Shown one piece after another: positions 38,147 through 46,812 of a stretch of DNA of 64,000 nt. Where the stretch lies: assembly GCF_004342115.1 (NCBI RefSeq), contig NZ_SMAC01000011.1:23550-87549 (forward strand), read 5' to 3'. The stretch's first letter is position 1. The number at the start of each line of letters is the position of its first letter. Both the position numbers and the translations under genes were made by a program. The DNA comes from Mannheimia haemolytica. GTDB taxonomy: Bacteria > Pseudomonadota > Gammaproteobacteria > Enterobacterales > Pasteurellaceae. The notes under the pieces were generated by a model. The model was given only the letters and a program-made list of their open reading frames with translations. It did no database searches and had not been told where the DNA came from.

Positions 38147-38626
38147 ATGATACGTATTGGACACGGTTTTGATGTTCACGCTTTTGGCGAAGATAGACCA
38201 CTGATGATTGCTGGGGTTGAAGTGCCTTATCATACAGGCTTCATTGCGCATAGTGACGGAGATGTAGCGCTGCACGCTTTAACAGATGCGTTGCTTGGCG
38301 CAGCAGCTTTAGGTGATATTGGCAAATTATTCCCTGATACTGATATGCAATACAAAAATGCCGATAGTCGTGGTTTGTTGATTGAAGCTTACCGACAAGT
38401 GCAAGAACAGGGCTATCAAGTCGGTAACGTCGATGTAACCATTATTGCTCAAGCTCCGAAGATGCGACCGCATATTGATAAAATGAGACAGGTGATCGCA
38501 GACGATCTACAATGCGATATTTCACAAGTGAATGTAAAAGCCACTACAACAGAAAAATTAGGGTTTACCGGGCGAGGTGAAGGCATAGCTTGTGAAGCCG
38601 TAGCATTGTTACTAAAAAGGGCATAG
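38147..38626 (+). CDS. ispF: 2-C-methyl-D-erythritol 2,4-cyclodiphosphate synthase
   Basis: IspF cyclises the CDP intermediate of the MEP pathway. The 159-residue protein (E. coli 159) starts [20 protein letters not shown] with metal ligands D9, H11 and H43 (in [15 protein letters not shown]), and has [20 protein letters not shown] at the C-terminus. The gene starts one base after the ispD stop. A widely spaced inverted uptake-signal pair (38642-38716) lies between it and the convergent TPM-domain gene. Confidence 0.97.
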   Translation: MIRIGHGFDVHAFGEDRPLMIAGVEVPYHTGFIAHSDGDVALHALTDALLGAAALGDIGKLFPDTDMQYKNADSRGLLIEAYRQVQEQGYQVGNVDVTIIAQAPKMRPHIDKMRQVIADDLQCDISQVNVKATTTEKLGFTGRGEGIACEAVALLLKRA

Positions 38627-38740
38627 CTTAGAGAAGTGAGGAAGCGGTCTTATTTTCATTAGCGTTTTGTGCGTTTAGCGAAAAATACGCAATTTTTTTG
38701 AGAAATATGACCGCTTGTATTGTTTTAAATTGGGCGGAAA

Positions 38741-39577
38741 CTACCAGCTTCCTCCAGCGCCTCCACCGCCTGATGAACCACCACCGAAGCTGTCGCCACT
38801 GCCTCTGCTTCCGCCAAAACCACCACCGAAGCCTCCGCCAAATCCACCTCCGAGACCACCGCCAAAGCCCCCACCTCTGCGTTGGCTTTCTCTTAGTATT
38901 TGTCCTAGTTGATCCATTGAGCTGGGACTAATATAGGTACTGTTTCCTCGTGGGCGGAAAATTAGGAAAATCACAATGCCGGCAAACAAGAAAAAGAGTA
39001 AGCCGTCTATGTCATCAAATTCTTGCATTTCTTCGCCATAACTTGCATAAGGGGCATATTCCCCGTTAATGGCTGCCATAATGGCGGATAAGCCACGGGC
39101 GATACCGGCTGCATATTGCTCTTGTTTGAAGAATGGCGTGATGTCATTGCGGATAATGCTCGATGCAATCGCATCAGGTAACGCTCCTTCAAGCCCACGT
39201 CCGGTGGCAATAAAGAGTTTGCGATCATTTTTGGCAATTAATAACAATATACCATTGTTCTCGTTATTTTTGCTCCGTCCGATTCCCCATTTGTTAAACA
39301 GGGTATGAGCATAGGTTGAAACTGCCTCGCCTTCCGTGCTTGGAATAATCACCACGGCAATTTGCGAACTTGTCTTGGCACGGTTAGCAATTAAGGCATC
39401 TTCTAATGTCCGCCATTCTTGTTGGCTCAAGGTGTTTTTGGTGTAGTCCGTAATATAATAAAACGGATTAGGCGGCTCTGGGTAGGTCACCGCTGTGGCA
39501 TTTAGGCTAAACAGAGCCAAGCACACCAATAACAAGCGGTTGAAAATAGATGGAAATTTGCAAAGGGATTTCATCAT
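38741..39577 (-). CDS. TPM-domain membrane protein with glycine-rich tail (YgcG-like)
   Basis: The 278-residue precursor has a signal peptide (MMKSLCKFPSIFNRLLLVCL...), a TPM domain (about 40-175; the ITDYTKNTLS and GIGRSKNNENNGILLLI patterns), a membrane helix GLLFFLFAGIVIFLIF near 195 and a tail of about 55 residues rich in Gly, Phe and Ser that ends GGSSGGGGAGGSW. This is the YgcG/Psb32 plan, in which the TPM domain faces the periplasm. It overlaps the next TPM gene by 4 bp, and lemA is upstream. A role in envelope quality control is likely by family but unproven. Confidence 0.88.
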   Translation of the reverse strand: MMKSLCKFPSIFNRLLLVCLALFSLNATAVTYPEPPNPFYYITDYTKNTLSQQEWRTLEDALIANRAKTSSQIAVVIIPSTEGEAVSTYAHTLFNKWGIGRSKNNENNGILLLIAKNDRKLFIATGRGLEGALPDAIASSIIRNDITPFFKQEQYAAGIARGLSAIMAAINGEYAPYASYGEEMQEFDDIDGLLFFLFAGIVIFLIFRPRGNSTYISPSSMDQLGQILRESQRRGGGFGGGLGGGFGGGFGGGFGGSRGSGDSFGGGSSGGGGAGGSW

Positions 39578-40032
39578 TTGACTACCACCTCGTTTGAAAG
39601 CTCGTTTTTATCATCAGCCTGATAAGGGAAATGGTGAGCGAGCGGAGCTTCCACCATTTTGATTGCATCACAAATGGCTTGGGTGTAATCGCCTTGTTGG
39701 CAGTCCAAACACATTGTGGCATAGATTTTTTGCCAAAAATCGTTATCGACTTTTTGATGAATGCCTTCATCGCCAATAATCGCAGCGTAGTGAGGCTTGA
39801 ATGAAAGGTAGATCAACACACCGTTATGTTCAGCCGTTTCACGCATTTTTAATTCATCGAAAAGCTCACTTGCTCGTAACATAGCGGCGTTGTCGGTTTT
39901 GCCGATTTTGGCTTTTCGTTCCACCACCACACGCAATTCGGCAGAGGTTTTTTGCTCTAAATCGGCAATTGCTTGTTCAATGCGTTGCGTATCTATCGGT
40001 AATTTGTTGGAGAGAAAAGAAAATAATCCCAT
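39574..40032 (-). CDS. second TPM-domain protein, soluble
   Basis: The 152-residue product is a TPM domain without signal peptide or membrane helix: LEQKTSAELRVVVERKAK, then AEHNGVLIYLSFKPHYAAII and GDEGIHQKVDNDFWQ. It resembles the short partner TPM proteins encoded beside lemA and YgcG-type genes. Four bases overlap the downstream longer TPM gene, and lemA ends 82 bp upstream, so lemA-TPM-TPM is a likely operon. The biochemical role is not known. Confidence 0.85.
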   Translation of the reverse strand: MGLFSFLSNKLPIDTQRIEQAIADLEQKTSAELRVVVERKAKIGKTDNAAMLRASELFDELKMRETAEHNGVLIYLSFKPHYAAIIGDEGIHQKVDNDFWQKIYATMCLDCQQGDYTQAICDAIKMVEAPLAHHFPYQADDKNELSNEVVVK

Positions 40033-40113
40033 TTGTTCCCCTTAAAAAGAAAGCAATAAGCACCGAATTTGAAAGAGCTTATTGCTTTTAATATGAATAA
40101 ATTAAAACTAAAA

Positions 40114-40698
40114 TTAGTTGAAGTTTACGGTTGGTGCTTTATCAGAACCTGCTTCAGATTTAAATTGCGGTTTTGCTTTAAAGCCCATAATCATTGCCGC
40201 TAATTTAGTCGGGAATTCACGCACTTGTTTGTTGTACTCTTTCACTTTTTCGTTAAAGTTATTGCGTTCAACGTTAATGCGGTTTTCCGTGCCTTCTAAT
40301 TGAGCTTGCAGATTTAAAAACGCTTCGTGAGCTTTTAATTCAGGGTATTTCTCAACGGAAACCAATAAACGTGAAAGGGCAGAGTTTACACCTTGTTGGG
40401 CTTCTTGGAATTTAGCCATTTGCTCTTCGGTGGCATTGCTTGGGTCAATAGTTACCGCAGTCGCTTTTGCACGAGCTTCAATTACAGATGTTAAGGTTTC
40501 TTTCTCAAAGTTAGCCTGACCTTTTACGGTATTCACTAAGTTTGGAATTAAATCCGCTCGGCGTTGGTAAGCAGATTCAACATTCCCCCATACGGAGTTG
40601 ATGTCTTCTTCTGCACGCATTAAATCGTTGTATTTTGTTAAAGAATAACCGCCAACTGCAAGCACGGCGATCAGTAAAATCCAAAAAATCTTTTTCAT
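40114..40698 (-). CDS. lemA: LemA family protein
   Basis: LemA proteins are membrane-anchored helical bundles. The 194-residue product has one N-terminal membrane helix (MKKIFWILLIAVLAVGGYSL), then the family signature YNDLMRAEEDINSVWGNVES, YQRRADLIPNLVNTVKG, and RNNFNEKVKEYNKQVREFP, all canonical. Function is not firmly known. It is first in the group with two TPM-domain genes, a combination seen in many bacteria. Confidence 0.93.
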   Translation of the reverse strand: MKKIFWILLIAVLAVGGYSLTKYNDLMRAEEDINSVWGNVESAYQRRADLIPNLVNTVKGQANFEKETLTSVIEARAKATAVTIDPSNATEEQMAKFQEAQQGVNSALSRLLVSVEKYPELKAHEAFLNLQAQLEGTENRINVERNNFNEKVKEYNKQVREFPTKLAAMIMGFKAKPQFKSEAGSDKAPTVNFN

Positions 40699-40870
40699 TA
40701 TGAAATCCTATAAATAAAAGAGTGAAAAATTGGGTGCATTGTATCGGGAAAAAGCGGATATAGCTAGCGTACTTACAAATTTTTTCATACTATGGGGCGT
40801 AGATAAGATTTGTAAATTTTTGTTCAAAGTCGACCGCTTGTTGTTTGATTGTAGATAAGAGGAAAGCCAA

Positions 40871-41734
40871 ATGCTCAGAGGAATTTTAGCTTCGCTTGCA
40901 GCCAATGTGCTGTTTGGAGCAGTTTACTATTTTGCGATATTACTTCGCCCGTTAGAAGGAGAAGCGATGTTCGGCTTTCGGATAGTGGTAGTCATTCCGT
41001 TTATTTTGCTGGCGATTATATTGTTTAAACAGCAATCGGCTTTTGCGGATCTTTTGCAAAAAATTCGACAAAATCCACCGCTTGTATTGGTCATTTTGCT
41101 CCTTGCTCTCAACACCGGCGTGCAGCTTTGGCTGTTTTTATGGGCTCCTAATCACGGGCAGGCGTTGCAGGTGTCGTTTGGTTACTTGCTTTTACCGATT
41201 GTGGCGGTGGCTCTAGGAAAAATGGTGTTTAAAGAACATTTTACCCGCCTGAAATGGCTTTCTCTACTTTTCGCAGTCATCGGTGTTGGCAGTAGTTTGT
41301 TTTTTAACAGCACGATTTCGTGGGCGACTTGGTTAGCTGGGTTGGGTTATCCGCTTTATATTACCCTTCGCCGTTATTTTCAAATCAACACGTTAGCTAC
41401 TTTTTTTGTGGAGTTGTTACTGGTATTACCCGTTGCACTTTATTATCTCAGCCAAGTGGAAATGACGCCAATAGTGGCAGAAAATCCGCAAATTTATTTC
41501 TACCTCGGATTGCTGGGGCTGGTAAGTGGCAGTGCTTTTATTCTTTATATCCTCTCGAGCAATTTATTACCGATTAATGTATTAGGTTTACTGGGCTATG
41601 TTGAACCGTTGGTGATGTTGCTGATTTCTTTTGCCATCGGCGAAAAACTCGATGCCAATTCCTATATTTTGATGGTCTGTTTGCTGGTTTCGATTGGATT
41701 ATTGAGTTGGGATAGTTTTCGTAGCAAGGTGTGA
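40871..41734 (+). CDS. rarD: EamA-family transporter, RarD-like
   Basis: The 287-residue protein has about ten membrane helices in two EamA repeats and the RarD pattern FGAVYYFAILLRPL near residue 16, NTGVQLWLFLWAPNHGQALQ (the W-x-x-N-x-x-x-x-x-x-S RarD motif is partly visible) and a glycine-rich second half. E. coli RarD (296) is linked to chloramphenicol sensitivity; substrate unknown. The gene stands alone after an uptake signal at 40831-40840 and a GAGG ribosome binding site, and is convergent with the unknown two-gene operon. Confidence 0.82.
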   Translation: MLRGILASLAANVLFGAVYYFAILLRPLEGEAMFGFRIVVVIPFILLAIILFKQQSAFADLLQKIRQNPPLVLVILLLALNTGVQLWLFLWAPNHGQALQVSFGYLLLPIVAVALGKMVFKEHFTRLKWLSLLFAVIGVGSSLFFNSTISWATWLAGLGYPLYITLRRYFQINTLATFFVELLLVLPVALYYLSQVEMTPIVAENPQIYFYLGLLGLVSGSAFILYILSSNLLPINVLGLLGYVEPLVMLLISFAIGEKLDANSYILMVCLLVSIGLLSWDSFRSKV

Positions 41735-41750
41735 TAATTAAGGAAAAATA

Positions 41751-41773
41751 AATCGCTTGTAGAGCAAGCGGTT
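41751..41773. terminator. inverted uptake-signal pair between rarD and the small gene
   Basis: AATCGCTTG-TAGAG-CAAGCGGTT forms a 9-bp stem (one G-T pair) with a 5-nt loop in the 45-bp gap of convergent genes, followed by TTAAAG. One arm is a full AGCAAGCGGT uptake core. Confidence 0.6.
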
Positions 41774-41779
41774 TAAAGA

Positions 41780-41890
41780 TTATTTGACCGGTTTCAATAG
41801 ACCTGCTTTTTTTGCTCGCTGATAGGCTTGCTTAAAAGCGATTAAGCCTTCTTGCTTTAAACGAACGGAAACTGGACGTTGTTGATTCAT
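41780..41890 (-). CDS. 36-residue basic protein, second gene of the CRP-S operon
   Basis: The frame encodes MNQQRPVSVRLKQEGLIAFK followed by QAYQRAKKAGLLKPVK. It is strongly basic (about ten K/R, one E). The ATG overlaps the TGA stop of the upstream gene (ATGA), so it is translationally coupled. The order PVSVRL-then-amphipathic helix looks like the strand and first helix of a ribbon-helix-helix protein, though the second helix is missing; this is a pattern judgement. I do not recognise a family. The coupling and the tight fit between stop and terminator dyad support a real gene. Confidence 0.6.
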   Translation of the reverse strand: MNQQRPVSVRLKQEGLIAFKQAYQRAKKAGLLKPVK

Positions 41891-42381
41891 TTTAGATTTC
41901 CTTTTGGCGTAATTAAAATGAAACAATCTTGATTAACGCCCAAGGGATAAACCACTTGGAAAGATTGCATAAAATCACATCGTGGCACACACATATGCTG
42001 ATACATTCGGTTAAGTGAATCTCTCTCGGCAATGAAGAGATAGCTTTCTGGTGTAAAACGTACATAATGCTCAAATAATAAACGCTCAAGGGTTTCTTGT
42101 AAAGCAATTATTTCTTTACGTTTGAACTGATGATTCGCTGCGGGGGCATAAATGTCAATATTAGAACCGCTATTTTCTAGATGCTCTTTCGCCATAAATT
42201 TGATTGTGCAACAGGAATAGGTGTTTATATAGTTTGTGATGTCTTTGCCTAATGCGGACAAAGTCGATATAACATCGGCATCTGAGCAGAAATTAATGAT
42301 AAATGCGACATTAGCAATAGTAAATTCACTGTATTGATAAGAAATTCCACTATCAGGATCGGTAAATTCAATAAACTGCAT
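41887..42381 (-). CDS. 164-residue protein of unknown function, first gene of the CRP-S operon
   Basis: No family recognised. The chain starts MQFIEFTDPDSGISYQYSEF and looks soluble, alpha/beta, with cysteines at about 35, 64 and 65 (NTYSCCTIKFMAKEHL) and later MCVPRCDFM. There is no signal peptide or membrane helix. I start at 42381, after GAGGAGATACT, because an upstream ATG at 42405 lies inside the predicted -10 element. A CRP-S site lies about 60 bp upstream of the predicted transcription start, so it is probably induced with competence genes. It overlaps the 36-residue gene by 4 bp. Confidence 0.7.
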   Translation of the reverse strand: MQFIEFTDPDSGISYQYSEFTIANVAFIINFCSDADVISTLSALGKDITNYINTYSCCTIKFMAKEHLENSGSNIDIYAPAANHQFKRKEIIALQETLERLLFEHYVRFTPESYLFIAERDSLNRMYQHMCVPRCDFMQSFQVVYPLGVNQDCFILITPKGNLK

Positions 42382-42400
42382 AGTATCTCCTCGTAGCAAA

Positions 42401-42464
42401 ATCATAACGAGTTGATATTATTCGTAAAGTGCTGAAAATGATTTTTTCGATCTCGATCGCAAAA
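42401..42464 (-). promoter_or_regulatory. CRP-S competence promoter of the unknown two-gene operon
   Basis: The 22-bp site at 42443-42464 reads on the minus strand TTTTGCGATCGAGATCGAAA with two more A, that is TGCGA-TCGAGA-TCGAA in the core (42446-42461). That is the CRP-S consensus with the C6/G positions that need Sxy. A -10 TATGAT lies at 42401-42406, giving a start near 42394, about 60 bp from the site centre (42453.5), the usual class I distance. The -35 region (CTTTAC) is poor, as in activator-dependent promoters. Confidence 0.78.
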
Positions 42465-42523
42465 ATAATATTTTAGACTTGATATTTCGATGAAATAGAA
42501 TTCAGTAAGTACCAATATGATAT

Positions 42524-42550
42524 AAAAACGGAGCGTTTCGCTCCGTTTTT
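42524..42550 (-). terminator. rho-independent terminator of fruA
   Basis: AAAAACGGAGCG and CGCTCCGTTTTT form a 12-bp perfect stem with a 3-nt loop just after the fruA stop, with five T at the end of the minus-strand arm. Confidence 0.92.
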
Positions 42551-42571
42551 GTTTGTATTTGTGTTTGTGCT

Positions 42572-44236
42572 TTATTCTGCTTTTTGTTTGATAGCGGCAT
42601 AGACTACGCCGGTGACTAATGAGCCGATGGCAATAGCAGCTAAGTACATTAACGGTTGTGAAACGAATGGAATCACGAATAAACCGCCGTGTGGGGCTTG
42701 TAGGGTAATGCCTAGTGCCATTGAAATTGCACCGGCGGTTGCACCGCCTAAGATTGAGCTGGCAATTACACGCACAGGGTCTGCCGCCACGAACGGTAAT
42801 GCCCCTTCTGAAATAAAGCATAAACCTAACACGAATGAAGCTTTACCTGCATCACGTTGGTTGGTGTTGAATTTGCTACGAGCAATCAGGGTCGCAATCG
42901 CCATACCAATTGGTGGAACCATACCTGCCGCCATCACCGCTGCCATTGGCATATATTGTTGTGAAGCAATTAAACCCACACCAAAGGTATAAGCCGCTTT
43001 ATTCACCGGACCACCCATATCGGTACACATCATCGCACCGAGAATAATACCTAAAATAATTGCATTGGTTTGCCCCATTGTGTTTAACCATTCCACTAAG
43101 GCATCCATTAATGCTTTCACCGGTGGGTTGATGACATAAATCATCAGTAAGCCGACAATCGCTGAGCCTAAGAGTGGTAAAATCAAAATAGGTTTAAGTG
43201 AGGTTAAACTTGCCGGTAGCTGAATTGCACCATTTAAGAATTTTACGGTATAACCGGCTAAGAAACCGGCTACGATACCACCTAAAATCCCTGCTCCTGC
43301 GGTGGTAGCAAGCATACCGCCGATAAGGCCGACAGCTAACCCCGGACGGTCTGCAATTGAGAACGCTACATAGCCTGCGAATACCGCAATCATTAAGTGG
43401 AATGCCGCACCGCCACCAATATCCATTAAGGCTTTCGGCAAGCCGCCTGCGATGGTTTCATCTTTAAAGGCTTCAATTCCGAACATAAAGGAAATAGCGA
43501 TGAGCAAGCCACCTGCTACCACCAGCGGTAACATATGTGATACACCGGTCATCAAGTGTTTATATAACCCTTTTTTCTCAGAAGTTGGAACTTCAGCATT
43601 ATCCGCTTTTGCCACACCACCTTCGTAAATTTTCGCTTGAGCAAAGGCTTTTTCAAATTCTTGAGTGGTTTTCTTCAATGCTAAACCGGTTGAGGTGCGA
43701 TACATCGGCTTGCCTTTGAATTTTTCCAAATCGACATCAATATCGGCAGCTACAAAGACTAAATCTGCCGCTGCGACTTCTTCGGCGGAAATTGGATTTC
43801 CTGCTCCTACTTGACCACGGGTTTCAACCTTGATGTTCCAACCCTGTGCTTTGGCATAATTTTCGATTGCTTCCGCAGACATAAAAGTATGAGCCACGCC
43901 AGTTGGGCAAGCGGTAACAGCAACGATATTTTTCACACCAGATGAAACCGCTGAAACCGCAGTGGTTGCGGTAGCATTTGCAAAAGTTTGTGCATTTTCG
44001 ACCGCTTGTTTGAGACTGGCTTCAGGTTGAGCAAAGGCTTGTTCTAAGTCCAAAATTGCCCCTTGCTTGCCGGCAGCTTCTTGTGGAATTGCGTTATCGA
44101 ATAACACCACAAAATCAGCTTGGTTTGCCGCCACAACATTGTGTCCTTGTTGCTTGGCAGCGGCAGATAACATTTCATTCACTAAGAAACGGCGTGCGTT
44201 GCCTAGTGTTTGAGGAAATACAAAAGAAATATTCAT
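42572..44236 (-). CDS. fruA: PTS fructose-specific EIIBC
   Basis: FruA imports fructose and phosphorylates it to fructose 1-phosphate. The 554-residue membrane protein has an N-terminal B'-like segment (about 1-95), the phosphocysteine B domain with AVTACPTGVAHTFMSAEA (C110), and a C domain of about eight to ten membrane helices (from about 225; GGAAFHLMIAVFAGYVAFSI). E. coli FruA has 563. It follows fruK by 25 bp. An uptake signal (GCAAGCGGT) falls exactly over the codons of the active-site region. Confidence 0.96.
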   Translation of the reverse strand: MNISFVFPQTLGNARRFLVNEMLSAAAKQQGHNVVAANQADFVVLFDNAIPQEAAGKQGAILDLEQAFAQPEASLKQAVENAQTFANATATTAVSAVSSGVKNIVAVTACPTGVAHTFMSAEAIENYAKAQGWNIKVETRGQVGAGNPISAEEVAAADLVFVAADIDVDLEKFKGKPMYRTSTGLALKKTTQEFEKAFAQAKIYEGGVAKADNAEVPTSEKKGLYKHLMTGVSHMLPLVVAGGLLIAISFMFGIEAFKDETIAGGLPKALMDIGGGAAFHLMIAVFAGYVAFSIADRPGLAVGLIGGMLATTAGAGILGGIVAGFLAGYTVKFLNGAIQLPASLTSLKPILILPLLGSAIVGLLMIYVINPPVKALMDALVEWLNTMGQTNAIILGIILGAMMCTDMGGPVNKAAYTFGVGLIASQQYMPMAAVMAAGMVPPIGMAIATLIARSKFNTNQRDAGKASFVLGLCFISEGALPFVAADPVRVIASSILGGATAGAISMALGITLQAPHGGLFVIPFVSQPLMYLAAIAIGSLVTGVVYAAIKQKAE

Positions 44237-44261
44237 ATTGGTTTGTTCCTTTGATTGAGGT

Positions 44262-45206
44262 TTAATGATTTTCTGAAATCACGGTAATGTCGGTTTGTTT
44301 AATAATATCGTCTAACGTCGCACGGTCTGCAATCCCAACGTTACTTTGAACAACAGCTAGAGCAGAAGTAGCTGAGGCAAAACGCAAGGTCTGCTCTTTG
44401 CTCCAACCTTGGGATAAGCCGTAGATCAAGCCGGCAACCATTGAATCACCAGCACCTACAGTGCTAACTACATTTTCGCAACGTGGTGGGCGGGCTTGTA
44501 ACACGCCTTCGTGATTTAGCCAAAGAGAGCCTTGTTCGCCCATTGATATAATTACATTTTCAATACCACGGGAACGTAATTGTTTAGCTGCACTAATAAT
44601 CTCTTCGATTGAGTTGAGTGAATGCCCGACCAGCACTTCCAGCTCTCGGCGGTTTGGTTTTACTAACCAAGGGTGAGCGGTTAAGCCGGCGGTGAGAGCC
44701 GCATTGCTGGTATCTAACACCACTTTTAAGCCTTGGCGGTGTAAAGATTCCAACCAAGAAGCAAATTTTTCCGGCGTTACGCCACGAGGGAGAGATCCAC
44801 ACACTGCAACTAAGTCAAATTTGCTTTCCCACTGATGAGATAATGTGACGAATTTTTCCCAATCGCTTTCCGAAATTTCAAAGCCGAGAAAGTTCAGATC
44901 AGTTACATCAGCCTCGGTTTCAGTGATTTTGACATTAATGCGGGTTTTACCGTTAATACGGTAAAATTCATCAGCCAAATCATTGTGTTTAAAGGCATTT
45001 ACGAAATCGCCTTGATTTTCTTCGCCTAAAAAGCCGGTAACCGAAAGTTTTGTGCCTAAGTCAGCTAAAACTTTAGCAACGTTAATACCTTTGCCGGCAG
45101 GGTATAAACCAAGGGTTTCTACGGTGTTCACTTCGCCGATTTCAATACGTTGAAGTTTGCCGACTAAATCAAAGGCAGGGTTGAGGGTAACGGTTGCAAT
45201 ACGCAT
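44262..45206 (-). CDS. fruK: 1-phosphofructokinase
   Basis: FruK phosphorylates fructose 1-phosphate to fructose 1,6-bisphosphate. The 314-residue PfkB-family protein (E. coli 312) starts MRIATVTLNPAFDLVGKLQR, has GLYPAGKGINVAKVLADLG near 35, and the C-terminal PfkB signature VSTVGAGDSMVAGLIYG with the catalytic Asp. It lies 13 bp after fruB and 25 bp before fruA. Confidence 0.96.
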   Translation of the reverse strand: MRIATVTLNPAFDLVGKLQRIEIGEVNTVETLGLYPAGKGINVAKVLADLGTKLSVTGFLGEENQGDFVNAFKHNDLADEFYRINGKTRINVKITETEADVTDLNFLGFEISESDWEKFVTLSHQWESKFDLVAVCGSLPRGVTPEKFASWLESLHRQGLKVVLDTSNAALTAGLTAHPWLVKPNRRELEVLVGHSLNSIEEIISAAKQLRSRGIENVIISMGEQGSLWLNHEGVLQARPPRCENVVSTVGAGDSMVAGLIYGLSQGWSKEQTLRFASATSALAVVQSNVGIADRATLDDIIKQTDITVISENH

Positions 45207-45219
45207 AATGATTCCTCGC

Positions 45220-46698
45220 TTATTCGCCTAAACCTGCTTCAATCGCAGCACCGATTGCCGCAAGTGCTACTTCGGCATCATCACCGCTTGCCACAAAGCG
45301 TAGCGTCGTGCCTTTGGTTACGCCAAGGGCAACAATTTTCATTAAGCTTTTGGCACTTACAAGCGGTGAATTTTTATCAACATTTTGCACTTCAATTTTG
45401 GCGTTGAATTTTTTCACTTCATTCACCAACACCGCACTTGGGCGAGCGTGTAAACCGTGTTCGTTTTTAATTACAAAAGTTGCTTCTTTCGTATTGGCAT
45501 CGACAGCAGTCGCAGTTTCTTCCGCAGGAATTGCTGAAACAGCAATGCTTTCAATCGTATCTGCCACCGCCGGTACGAATGAAACACTTTCGCCTAAGCC
45601 GTTAATAATTGCTTGTTGTAATGCCTCAATCGCTTGTTGGGCGTCTTCTCCCTCTGCCACAAAGCGTAAACGATGCCCTTGGCTTGCCCCTAGTGCTACT
45701 ACTTTCATTGCACTTTTCGCACTTGCCGGTGCAGTGTTGCGGTCTAAATTTTCAACGCTGATTTTTGAGGAGAACGGTTTCACCGTTTGTACTAACACCG
45801 CAGCCGGGCGGGCGTGTAAGCCGTTGTCGTTACGAATGGTGAATGTGCTAACCACTTGGTTGCCACTCGCTTCGACATTGGTTACAGGGGTTGAAGCTAC
45901 GCTTTCGCCTTTTAATAAACCAAGCATTTGCTCCGCAGAGAAATGAGCAAACTGGCTTCTTACTTCTGGTTTTAATAATTGAGTTAATAGTGGCTGTAGA
46001 GCATTGTCGGTTTCTGCCACAGTTAGTAGGGTTTGACCTTGCGTATTACGAGCAATAGCGATACCGTTAGCTTGGTTGCCTTGGGCGGAATCCACCACAA
46101 ATAGATTATTGCCTAAATGTAACGCTTTGTTGGCAACCACATCGCTGATGAATGCTTGGGAAACATAGCCTTGCTCTTGTAGTTTTGCGGCGTTAATGGC
46201 TGATAAAGTGATAAGGCTTGAAGATTCGATATTCAGAGAAATCAGCTCTTGAGATAAGGCAGGAAGGTTTTTCTTACCGCTTAATACGGCAATAAATTCA
46301 TCTAAATTTTGCGTTTTCGCTAATGTGGCAGCAGCCTCTTCATCACTTAATACAGTGGTGAGTTGACGGAGTAAGGTTAAGTGTTCGTCCGATTTAGCCG
46401 CAATCCCGATAACTACATAAGCAGTGTTGCCTTTGCCCCATTCCACGCCTTGCGGAAGTTGGATAATTTGCACGCCGGTTTCTTTGACTAAATCACGGGT
46501 ATCAAGCGTGCCGTGGGGAATAGCAATTCCGTTACCTAAAAAAGTAGAGGTTTGGGTTTCACGATTAAGCATACCGACTTCATAGCCGGCTGCTACATTG
46601 CCCTTGGCGACTAATTCGGCGGCAACAAAACGGATAACTTCTTCTTTGTTGCTTGCTGAACCATTTAAACGGATGTTTTTTGCCGATAAATTAAGCAT
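45220..46698 (-). CDS. fruB: PTS fructose EIIA-HPr fusion with two HPr domains
   Basis: FruB passes phosphate from enzyme I to FruA. The 492-residue protein has an EIIA domain at the N-terminus (phosphohistidine H62 in GNGIAIPHGTLDTRD), a middle M domain (about 160-275), then two HPr domains in tandem: NGLHARPAAV with H295 and HGLHARPSAV with H417. Each has its regulatory Ser-region (SAKSAMKVVALG and SAKSLMKIVALG). E. coli FruB has 376 residues and one HPr; a second HPr accounts for the extra length. The operon starts here, opposite glgB. Confidence 0.95.
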   Translation of the reverse strand: MLNLSAKNIRLNGSASNKEEVIRFVAAELVAKGNVAAGYEVGMLNRETQTSTFLGNGIAIPHGTLDTRDLVKETGVQIIQLPQGVEWGKGNTAYVVIGIAAKSDEHLTLLRQLTTVLSDEEAAATLAKTQNLDEFIAVLSGKKNLPALSQELISLNIESSSLITLSAINAAKLQEQGYVSQAFISDVVANKALHLGNNLFVVDSAQGNQANGIAIARNTQGQTLLTVAETDNALQPLLTQLLKPEVRSQFAHFSAEQMLGLLKGESVASTPVTNVEASGNQVVSTFTIRNDNGLHARPAAVLVQTVKPFSSKISVENLDRNTAPASAKSAMKVVALGASQGHRLRFVAEGEDAQQAIEALQQAIINGLGESVSFVPAVADTIESIAVSAIPAEETATAVDANTKEATFVIKNEHGLHARPSAVLVNEVKKFNAKIEVQNVDKNSPLVSAKSLMKIVALGVTKGTTLRFVASGDDAEVALAAIGAAIEAGLGE

Positions 46699-46812
46699 TT
46701 TAACTCCTTGGATTTAAAGTTGATTTTTAAACTGTAATGTTATGGTTAGTTTACTCTATATTTTGCTAAACCGTTATAGCCAACTAAAAATATCCATAAA
46801 AATGTTTCAAAA

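Noticed and set aside
38715..38912. Proline-rich plus-strand reading frame of 65 residues
   Set aside because: It is the antisense shadow of the glycine-rich tail of the TPM-domain protein (Gly codons read backward as Pro).
45308..45946. 212-codon open frame opposite fruB
   Set aside because: It is opposite the two HPr domains, has no ribosome binding site and no recognisable motif; long antisense frames are common over Ala/Leu-rich genes.
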